Part shown: positions 45,420 through 52,139 of the stretch, piece after piece
Position numbering within the stretch: the first letter of the stretch is position 1
How the letters are laid out: each line of letters opens with the position of its first letter
Assembly (NCBI RefSeq): GCF_000423565.1
Contig: NZ_AUIF01000032.1
Coordinates: 62,001 to 126,000 of the forward strand
Direction of reading: 5' to 3'
DNA length: 64,000 nt
From: Runella zeae DSM 19591
GTDB taxonomy: Bacteria; Bacteroidota; Bacteroidia; Cytophagales; Spirosomataceae
Position numbers and translations under genes: made by a program
Notes under the pieces: generated by a model
What the model was told of the DNA's origin: nothing
What the model saw: only the letters and a program-made list of their open reading frames with translations
The model's database searches: none

Positions 45420-46541
45420 CTAAATCCCAATTTGTAATCGTAGACTAGGTTGGACGCTTTTGAAGAAACCGTTAAAATAGATTTCGGGTTGTATCTTAAA
45501 CATGCCATAGGTCATGACCGTCATTGAAAAATTCCAAGTGTTTTTGTCAAAAATAGGCCCATTTCTGCTTACTGAATGCCCTAAATACGCCCCAAACAGC
45601 ACTTTTTCGGTATTTATATGTTTCGAGGAGGGGCGTCTAAAATCGTAAAAAGTAACGCCCAGATGCACAAAACCGTTGCTATGGGTCATAAAACGCTGGG
45701 TCTGGTCGTTGTGCTCGGTAAAAAACATGCTACGCCATCCCAAAGTATAGCCAATCGTTTTGTATTTGTTGGGAATAAACGTAAAATCTAATTGTGAGTT
45801 GGGCACCCATTGATTTCTAAACAAACCGATTCCAAACGAGGGATGAACGGCGATAAAATCCTCTTTTTTGTTTTTGACCTTGCTAAACATCCTTCCCGAC
45901 AAAGGTGTATCGGTGTATTCGAACGAAAACCGCTCGTCGGTCAGGTCGTGCCCCGTGTATTTTTTTACATCCTCAAGCGCCTTCAGTAGGTGTGCATTGG
46001 CCGTCGAAGTTTCAACAAGCCCCTGAGCATCTTCTAAGTTGTTCAGCACAAAACAAAAATATACCGACTCATTGACAACCAAACTTTTAGCATTCGGATT
46101 CCCTACTTTAATTTGAATGGGAGCGGTTGCATTTTGCACAATAAGCAGCGTATCTTGGGAGGTTTTCAGCAACAAAGGTTCCGCATTTTGCGGCCTAAGC
46201 TGGAAGCGTTGTTGGGCGGAGGTATGCTCTTTCAAATCCAGTTGGTAGTGCCCGTTGCTAAGGGGTTTGTAGATGACCGTGCGCGCATTGGTCGTTTCTT
46301 CCAGACCCGTTTTTATTTTTTTAAAATCCCTGACAAACAACGCAAGGGTAGAGTCGATGTTTTGAAACTGCTGTAAACTGCGCACGTTGGGGGCATACAC
46401 CACCAGCTTATTCCCTTTTTCAAACTCAAATTGATAACGACTGTGCTTTTCGAGCACCCAAGGTTTCGTTCCTGGTAAATTTTGAGCAAAAGCGTGGCTC
46501 AGGATGCCCGCTGCGAGCATCGTTGTAATGAAGGTTTTCAT
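45420..46541 (-). CDS. Secreted protein, probable outer-membrane beta-barrel, 373 aa
   Basis: The protein has a clear signal peptide (MKTFITTMLAAGILSHAFAQ). The second half (about 215-373) is a series of alternating aromatic strands (FGIGLFRNQWVPNSQLDFTFIP, TIGYTLGWRSMFF, GFVHLGVTFYDF) and ends in LRLQIGI, which suggests a small barrel. The N-terminal half is a soluble, basic domain. No named family was recognised. It is the last gene of a three-gene unit after the ECF sigma and the single-pass membrane protein, so it is probably the effector or signal-sensing part of that regulatory unit. Confidence 0.65.
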   Translation of the reverse strand: MKTFITTMLAAGILSHAFAQNLPGTKPWVLEKHSRYQFEFEKGNKLVVYAPNVRSLQQFQNIDSTLALFVRDFKKIKTGLEETTNARTVIYKPLSNGHYQLDLKEHTSAQQRFQLRPQNAEPLLLKTSQDTLLIVQNATAPIQIKVGNPNAKSLVVNESVYFCFVLNNLEDAQGLVETSTANAHLLKALEDVKKYTGHDLTDERFSFEYTDTPLSGRMFSKVKNKKEDFIAVHPSFGIGLFRNQWVPNSQLDFTFIPNKYKTIGYTLGWRSMFFTEHNDQTQRFMTHSNGFVHLGVTFYDFRRPSSKHINTEKVLFGAYLGHSVSRNGPIFDKNTWNFSMTVMTYGMFKIQPEIYFNGFFKSVQPSLRLQIGI

Positions 46542-46565
46542 GGTATTTAGAGGATTTTGAGTGTT

Positions 46566-47339
46566 TTAATCTTTTTTTCTGAGGTACGTCATGATGCTAC
46601 TTTGCGACTGATTACTGCTGTTGGTTTGCCAATTAATCACCACAAACCCTTTGGCTTTGGCCTCTTTTTCGCGGGCTTCGGCCATTTCTATTTTCTGATA
46701 ATCAGCCAATTCGTTGGCATGTACAATTTTAAACAAAGGTTTGGTTTTGCTTTTGGTCATAGAAAAACGGGACGGTTTTGCCGCAGGTGGCTGACTTGCT
46801 TCGGGTAGCGGTGCTGTGGTAAGTTCGGGAGTTGCTGCATCAATCTCCGCCTTGGCAACAGTCACAGGTTCAACCGCCATAACTGGAAGTTTTGCTTCGT
46901 GGTCTGGCTCAATTTCAGAAAGAGTTGGAGTTGGCGCAAGGTGGGTCGCAGGCGATGATGCCACCCCTAATTTTTTGCGAACAATCGACCGTGCGGGCGT
47001 CACTTTCTGGCCCGTACTTTCTTTCGTTACTGTGACCAGAGGTTGTTTTGGCAACACCTCAACGTCATTGTTTACTACTTGATTATCAGCATTTTTTCCA
47101 GCAAACCAATGCATTCTCCAGCCCATTCCTCCCACCAATAACAGTAGCCCTACTGCCGCGACAATGCGGTAACGCATCCCCCCTCCTTGACGGCCCAACA
47201 ACGGTTTTTCCTTTGCAACCGGATGTAGTTCGGCTTGTAATTGCTGCCAAACTCTCCCCGACCGAAAATTTTCGGGTGGACTATCGAGGCTGTCTAGCTC
47301 TTCCCTCACCCATTCGTCAAATCGTTCCGTATTGCTCAT
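46566..47339 (-). CDS. Single-pass membrane protein, probable anti-sigma factor
   Basis: The 257-aa protein has an N-terminal cytoplasmic segment of about 55 residues (MSNTERFDEWVREELDSLDS...), one membrane helix (about 57-77, YRIVAAVGLLLLVGGMGW) and a long low-complexity periplasmic tail rich in Pro, Ala, Glu and Lys. It lacks a recognisable FecR domain. Its position right after an ECF sigma gene, with a 23-nt overlap, and its topology fit an anti-sigma factor of the type common in Bacteroidota. The ligand is unknown. Confidence 0.65.
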   Translation of the reverse strand: MSNTERFDEWVREELDSLDSPPENFRSGRVWQQLQAELHPVAKEKPLLGRQGGGMRYRIVAAVGLLLLVGGMGWRMHWFAGKNADNQVVNNDVEVLPKQPLVTVTKESTGQKVTPARSIVRKKLGVASSPATHLAPTPTLSEIEPDHEAKLPVMAVEPVTVAKAEIDAATPELTTAPLPEASQPPAAKPSRFSMTKSKTKPLFKIVHANELADYQKIEMAEAREKEAKAKGFVVINWQTNSSNQSQSSIMTYLRKKD

Positions 47340-47871
47340 AGCCTCTTTGTTTTAAAAGTTGTTGTAACATAGCCCTTGCTTTGCTCAACTGCGACTTGGA
47401 AGTACCGACGTTGATGTTCAGTTGTTGGGCGATTTCTTCGTGTTTAAATCCTTCAACGACGTACAAATTGAACACCATTCGGTAACCTGCGGGCAATTCG
47501 AGCAGTGCGGCATAAATTGCTTCGGCATCAATCGACACATCAGGAGGCTCTATTTTATAGGCACTATCCGCTTCGCCGGTATCCGTAAATACGGGCAATG
47601 CCTTTTGTTGACGAAGGTGCATGAGGGCCTCGTTGACCATAATGCGTTTGAGCCAAGCTTCCAGACTGTGGTCATCGCGGTAGTCAAAATCGGGCAAGCC
47701 TCTAAAAAACTTCAAAAAACCATTCATCAACACTTCTTCCGCGTCTTGGCGGTGCCGAACGTAACGCATACAAAGCCGAAACAATCGCGCGGCAAAGCCC
47801 TCGTACAGCCTATTCTGCGCGAATTGGTTGTTTTCTTTGCACATTTCAACAACTTTCTGCCAGCGATACAC
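47317..47871 (-). CDS. ECF-type RNA polymerase sigma-70 factor
   Basis: This protein is 184 aa from the GTG at 47871; the ATG at 47844 (MCKENNQFAQ) gives 175 aa but would trim the start of region 2, so I prefer GTG. Region 2 (AQNRLYEGFAARLFRLCMRYVRHRQDAEEVLMNGFLKFF) and region 4 (LPAGYRMVFNLYVVEGFKHEEIAQQLNINVGTSKSQLSKAR) are clear. It overlaps the anti-sigma-like gene by 23 nt. No SusC is nearby, so it differs from the sigma at 32211 and probably controls envelope functions. Confidence 0.9.
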   Translation of the reverse strand: MYRWQKVVEMCKENNQFAQNRLYEGFAARLFRLCMRYVRHRQDAEEVLMNGFLKFFRGLPDFDYRDDHSLEAWLKRIMVNEALMHLRQQKALPVFTDTGEADSAYKIEPPDVSIDAEAIYAALLELPAGYRMVFNLYVVEGFKHEEIAQQLNINVGTSKSQLSKARAMLQQLLKQRGYEQYGTI

Positions 47872-48170
47872 GGATTTGCTTCGTTTGGTTTCAATGATAG
47901 AAATGCAGAAATAACCAGGCGGGTTGCCTGAAAGGTAAAAAAATAATGCTGGTGAAGTTAAGAATAACGTTAGCTTCTCGCTCGTGTTTTCTATTTATAG
48001 ACTTCTATCCTAGTTGTTGACAAGGAAAGCTTGCTAATAAAAGGCACGATTTCGTGGTAACGATGATTATTTTAGCCTGAATCAACTCAAAATAGCATTA
48101 TTAAATATTCGACGAGTACGCAAGGCTTTGGCGATATTGTAGTAACGCCTAATATTGACTTCTCTCACTA
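47872..48170. other. Non-coding stretch upstream of the sigma gene
   Basis: The promoter of the sigma operon should lie here, but I see no full consensus match. A short CAGGC/GCCTG hairpin at about 47909-47925 is the only structure noted. The remainder is AT-rich with no credible gene. Confidence 0.4.
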
Positions 48171-48285
48171 CCCCTAAACTCCAACTGGGACTTTTTTGGC
48201 TTCTGCATTTCCGACGCACAGATTTTAAATGCGTCAGAGACGCCATACCATAAGCTTCCCGAAACATAGTTCGGCACGAGCGAGA
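48171..48285 (+). repeat. Palindromic repeat, degraded copy F
   Basis: Same order of hairpins, with substitutions in each (for example CCCCTAAACTCCAACTGGG and TCCCGAAACATAGTTCGGCA), so it is an older, decaying copy next to the intact copy G. Confidence 0.75.
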
Positions 48286-48294
48286 GATCGCCTA

Positions 48295-48405
48295 TCCCCA
48301 AATTCCGATTTGGGGATTTTTGGCATGGCGTCTCCGACGCACAGATTTTAAATGCGTCAGAGACGCAATGCCATAAGCGTCCCGAAACACAGTTCGGGAC
48401 GAGTG
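48295..48405 (+). repeat. Palindromic repeat, copy G
   Basis: Full copy, short-spacer variant, ending 10 nt from the 3' end of the sialate esterase gene. Confidence 0.85.
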
Positions 48406-48414
48406 AGGTTTGAT

Positions 48415-49817
48415 TTATTTTCCTAATTTCCAATCATCGGTTCGGAAAGGAATAGCGGGTAAGCCTTCTTTGTTGAAGAGATTGGGGACGGGGGTGTCAC
48501 GGAAAGCAAACCGCACCGCCACGGGCTGACTCACTTTGTCGGACGTTACTTCTACTTGGTTGCCTTTTACGATTTTGGCTTTGGCTTTATGAAAAACGTG
48601 GTCACTGCCTGCTATTTCAAATTCGGCTAGTTCGGTATTTCCTTTGGCAATGAGACCGCTTTCGGCCCAATCAAATGTCACCCATGCTTTGTTGCCTTCC
48701 ACTTGCCACGAACGATACTGAGGACTGCGATAATTACCCGTTTTTTGTCCGTAAGTTTCGGCCAATGCCCAGCCCGCCAAGCGATTGCCTACTTCTCGTT
48801 TGTAAGCTGGGTGAATATCGTTGAGATTGTCTACCAAATCCGTCACCACAATCATTCCCGAATTGCGAATATCCATCGCGCGTGTTTGCATTTCACGCAC
48901 TGCCGGGGCTTTAAATTCGGTGCTATCTCGGTAGTTGAAAGGAGCAATTTGAACATAATAAAAAGGGAAATTTTTTTGCCATGCCCCGCGCCAAGTATCT
49001 ACCAAAAGGTGCATCAGTTGGTAATAAGTGGAAGGAAAATGTCGGTTTGATTCACCCTGATACCACAATGCCCCGCAATATTGAAAGGCGTAATCGGGGC
49101 TACCATGCCATTGTAGATATAGCCCGCCTGCCGTGGCCATCCTTTGCTCGGAATCATCGTTTCGGCGGAGATACGAGTATTAGGAAACATATTGACAATA
49201 TGCTCAGGAATCCACGATTCGATATAAGATCCCCCCCAAGCCACATCTATCAGCCCAATCGGCACATTGAGGGATTGAGTGAGTTTTTTTCCAAAAAAAT
49301 ACCCCACCGCACTGAATCTCTTCAATGTGGAGGAGTCACAAATAGCCCATTTACCTTTGGTATCTGTTTGAGGGGTTTCGGCGGTGAGTTTGGGCATTTT
49401 AAAAAAACGAATGTTGGCATTATAGGCTGTCGGCAATTCGGCTTTGGCATCTTTTACGCCATGCTCTGCACTCCATTCCATATTTGACTGACCTGCGCAC
49501 AGCCACACCTCCCCTACCATTACATTTTGGAGCACAATTTTATTACGACCTTCGATTGATAGCGTATGTGGGCCGCCTGCTTTGGGTGTCGTGATTGTAA
49601 GTTTCCAAACGGCGTTTTCGTTCGTAACCGTATTTATTGATTCTCCTAGCCAACTACCCGTTACTTTTACTTTTTCTCCTGGCTGCGCCCAACCCCATAC
49701 GGTGACCGACGACTGTTGTTGAAGTACCATATCATTGCTAAAAATAGCGGGTAGCCATACATCCGCTATCGCTCCCAAAGGGCTCAAAAAGAGAAGAAAA
49801 ACCCACAATTGTTTCAT
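48415..49817 (-). pseudogene. Sialate O-acetylesterase, broken by a 1-nt frameshift
   Basis: Two overlapping frames make one SASA-family protein of about 468 aa. The first half starts at 49817 with a signal peptide, then has WLPAIFSNDMVLQQQ, the nucleophile block WLCAGQSNMEWS and IGLIDVAWGGSYIESW. The second half continues as GALWYQGESNRHFPSTYY and has a C-terminal carbohydrate-binding-like domain. The break is at the G-run seen as CCCC at 49071-49074 on +: one extra G would give NIAGALWYQGESN. The intact enzyme would remove O-acetyl groups from sialic acids or plant glycans in the periplasm. The break could be a real mutation or a homopolymer sequencing error; the two halves show no other decay. 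Confidence 0.85.
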
Positions 49818-49939
49818 TTTGTAGAAGGTGGTTTATGGTTTATCAATTCATAAAGCCCTCTTGTTATATTCTCTCCTCATGATACTCAAAAACTACCTCT
49901 CTAAAAAAAGAAGGAAAATTTGGTAGTTTGATTTTTTAT

Positions 49940-49966
49940 AAACAATTTTGTCGAACAATTCTGTTT
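49940..49966. promoter_or_regulatory. TetR-type operator at the tetR start
   Basis: An imperfect palindrome with conserved halves AAACA..TTGT / ACAA..TGTTT centred on TGTCGAACA. It ends 2 nt before the tetR ATG. Its first 18 nt form part of a 25-nt identity with 50624-50648. Confidence 0.6.
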
Positions 49967-49968
49967 AT

Positions 49969-50580
49969 ATGCCCAAAATTGACCACGAGACCAAAGAAAA
50001 AATCTTAGCCGCTGCCGAAAAAGTCTTTCATAGCAACGGCTTTAAAGGCACGCGTACCTCCCAAATTGCCGAAGAAGCGGGTATCAGCCGCACCATGCTC
50101 CATTATTATTTCAACTCCAAAAAAGCTCTTTTTCAGGAAGTTTTGAAGAATACAATTGGTACGGTATTGGGTCATACTAAAAAAGTACTCGACAAATCGC
50201 TGTCCTTAGACCAACTCATTGAGCATGTAGTAGAAGTGATTGCCGATGTATTTGAAGCCAAACCTGGCCTGCCTAGTTTTGTAGTAAACCTCCTCAATGA
50301 ATCTCCCGAAATCGCTTATTTTTTGGCCTATTCTCAAAATGACACCCTACCTGTATTATTAGATGAAGTATTGAAAGAAGCTCAGAGCAAAGGAGAGGTG
50401 GATGCTCATCTTACAGGCGAAGATTTAATACTCAATATTTACGCCCTTTGTGCCATTCCTTATTTGGGGGCATCTTACATCAAAATCAAAGAAAAAAGGG
50501 ACGATGAAGCCATGAGACTATTTTTAAAAGCCCGAAAAGAGAAAATCAAAAGATTTGTTTTGAAAGGCATCCAACCTTAA
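49969..50580 (+). CDS. TetR-family transcriptional regulator
   Basis: I choose the ATG at 49969 (MPKIDHETKEKILAAAEKVF), giving 203 aa; an upstream TTG would overlap the operator. The helix-turn-helix is at about 10-55 (FKGTRTSQIAEEAGISRTMLHYYFNSKKALF), followed by a helical ligand domain. It probably represses itself and the FAD oxidoreductase gene behind it, since the same 25-nt sequence precedes both. The inducer is unknown. Confidence 0.9.
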   Translation: MPKIDHETKEKILAAAEKVFHSNGFKGTRTSQIAEEAGISRTMLHYYFNSKKALFQEVLKNTIGTVLGHTKKVLDKSLSLDQLIEHVVEVIADVFEAKPGLPSFVVNLLNESPEIAYFLAYSQNDTLPVLLDEVLKEAQSKGEVDAHLTGEDLILNIYALCAIPYLGASYIKIKEKRDDEAMRLFLKARKEKIKRFVLKGIQP

Positions 50581-50592
50581 AACGCTTTTATC

Positions 50593-50620
50593 GATGACCT
50601 TTGATTGGTCATCTTTTTTT
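50593..50620 (+). terminator. Intrinsic terminator after tetR
   Basis: GATGACC (50593-50599) and GGTCATC (50607-50613) form a 7-bp stem followed by seven T. Confidence 0.8.
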
Positions 50621-50623
50621 GAC

Positions 50624-50648
50624 TTTTTATAAACAATTTTGTCGAACA
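50624..50648. promoter_or_regulatory. Second TetR operator, before the FAD oxidoreductase gene
   Basis: All 25 nt are identical to 49933-49957, including the core TGTCGAACA. It starts 4 nt after the terminator's T-run and lies 22 nt before the next ATG. Confidence 0.6.
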
Positions 50649-50669
50649 TTTTTGTAAAAAAAACTTACC

Positions 50670-52079
50670 ATGTTATCCCATTTGAACCCTAAACCTATTT
50701 TAAGCAAAATGCCTTCATTATACATCAAGGGAAATATCCTACGGAAAGAAGACCGGGGATTTGAAAAAGCCCTTATGGATACTTTATTCAACAAACTCGA
50801 CCCCAAAAGGCGTCCTTTTTGTATCATCACACCCCACAATGTTGCTGATATTATAGCCACTATCCGCTATGCCAAATCTATCGGCAAAACCATCAGCGTG
50901 TGCTCAGGCGGGCAAAGTTGGTCGGCCAATCATATTCGAGAAAACAATATTCTTATCAATATGGGTGGCTTTAACCATTTTCAAATCAACAAAGAAAACC
51001 TAACGGCCCAAGTAGAACCGGGAGTTGAAGGGGGGATGTTTTTAAATGCTTTGATGAATCAAAATTTGTTTTTCCCAACCGGGCATTGCAAACACACAAA
51101 GTTAGGAGGTCACTTATTGCAAGGAGGGTTGGGGTGGAATAGCCGAAAATTTGGGATAGCCTGCGAAAATGTGACAGGGCTAGATATTGTCACCGCAAAC
51201 GGCGAATTGGTTCATGCCAATGCCTCACAAAATACCGATTTGTTTTGGGCAGCGCGTGGAGCAGGAGGAAGTTTTTGTGGCATAGTTGTGTGTTTTCATC
51301 TTCGTTTGTTTACTAAGCCTCTCTATAGTGGGGCTATTACGCAAGCTTATGATATGAAGCATTTAGAAGAAGTGTATCGGTGGGCATATGAGGTAGGCCC
51401 ACAAGTGCCTGCGGCAGCCGAGCTACAGCTCTTAATGAGTAGGCGAGTCTTAAAATTTTTAGGTGCTGGCATCGAAGCCTCCGTGCCTATTTTTGCTGAT
51501 TCCAAAGAAGAGTTAGAAGAGGCAAAGGCTTTTATGCTCCAAAGTCCCATTAAAAAGAAAGCTTTTTTGAGTACGCCTTTTGTGCCTTATCAAGTAACTA
51601 CTATGTGCCGTTTTAGGGCGATTCACTATCCCGAAAATCATCATTGGTGTGTAGATAATATGTGGACATCGGCTACTATTGATGAGCTTTTGCCTTATTT
51701 AAAAGGAATCTCCAAAGCCTTACCTCCGGCCCCTTCTCATATGCTTTGGCGCAATTGGCACCCTTCAAATCGTCGGGCAGACATGGCTTTTTCGGTCGAA
51801 GACAAAATTTATTTGGGATTATATGGAGCGTGGAAATCTCCCCTACAAACCCGAAAATCTTGCACATGGGCTACTGATTGGATGCGGTGGATGTCTCATT
51901 TATCTTCCGGTATTCACCTAGCCGACGAAAACCTCCGCAACCGCCCTGCACGTTTCATGTTGGATACGCATCTACAGAAATTAAATCAAATAAGGGCCGT
52001 AAGAGATTCTTCTCAAGTTTTTAGTACGTGGCCTACTTGTCCCTACTCCTCTTATGACCCGCGTGTACTATATCCATAA
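50670..52079 (+). CDS. FAD-linked oxidoreductase (PCMH/berberine-bridge type)
   Basis: The 469-aa protein has no signal peptide; a start at 50709 (MPSLYIKG) is possible. The PCMH FAD domain is clear: PHNVADIIATIRYAKSIG (about 52-69), the FAD-attachment segment CSGGQSW (about 75-81), FPTGHCKHTKLGGHLLQGGLGW (about 132-153, with a Cys that could form a second, cysteinyl FAD link) and GLDIVTANGELVHAN. The C-terminus ends with an SYDPRVLYP stretch in place of the usual BBE block. Such enzymes oxidise sugars, alkaloid-like or polyphenolic compounds. Local TetR control suggests an inducible xenobiotic or phenolic substrate, by inference. Confidence 0.85.
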   Translation: MLSHLNPKPILSKMPSLYIKGNILRKEDRGFEKALMDTLFNKLDPKRRPFCIITPHNVADIIATIRYAKSIGKTISVCSGGQSWSANHIRENNILINMGGFNHFQINKENLTAQVEPGVEGGMFLNALMNQNLFFPTGHCKHTKLGGHLLQGGLGWNSRKFGIACENVTGLDIVTANGELVHANASQNTDLFWAARGAGGSFCGIVVCFHLRLFTKPLYSGAITQAYDMKHLEEVYRWAYEVGPQVPAAAELQLLMSRRVLKFLGAGIEASVPIFADSKEELEEAKAFMLQSPIKKKAFLSTPFVPYQVTTMCRFRAIHYPENHHWCVDNMWTSATIDELLPYLKGISKALPPAPSHMLWRNWHPSNRRADMAFSVEDKIYLGLYGAWKSPLQTRKSCTWATDWMRWMSHLSSGIHLADENLRNRPARFMLDTHLQKLNQIRAVRDSSQVFSTWPTCPYSSYDPRVLYP

Positions 52080-52084
52080 AAAGA

Positions 52085-52116
52085 GAGAGGAACGAGATCA
52101 AAACCCCGCTCCTCTC
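52085..52116. terminator. Bidirectional terminator-like hairpin between convergent genes
   Basis: GAGAGGA (52085-52091) pairs with TCCTCTC (52110-52116), with a partly paired inner stem. It lies between the FAD oxidoreductase (+) and the GH2 gene (-). Confidence 0.5.
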
Positions 52117-52139
52117 AATTGGTAAAATACTCCAAAAAA

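Noticed and set aside
47422-47931. 169-aa ORF on the plus strand
   Set aside because: Shadow of the ECF sigma gene; the sigma regions are conserved on the other strand.
40511-48405. CRISPR array
   Set aside because: Repeat copies are about 110-120 nt, contain three hairpins, and are separated by genes or irregular distances. No short regular spacers and no cas genes.
40497-48433. Several ORFs of 60-106 aa sharing a SLVPNYVSGRLWHCVSDA-type peptide (about 40497-40739, 44739-44954, 45188-45508, 48082-48433)
   Set aside because: They are translations of the palindromic repeats in the same frame. Their similarity reflects the DNA repeat, not protein conservation.
49014-49140. Programmed frameshift in the sialate esterase
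   Set aside because: The G-run is only four long, with no downstream pseudoknot or upstream SD-like stimulator seen; a mutation or sequencing error is simpler.
1643-49817. A sialic-acid utilisation pathway linking the sialidase-like gene and the sialate esterase
   Set aside because: The genes are about 47 kb apart, the esterase is broken, and no nan-type lyase, kinase or transporter was seen. BNR motifs alone do not prove sialidase activity.
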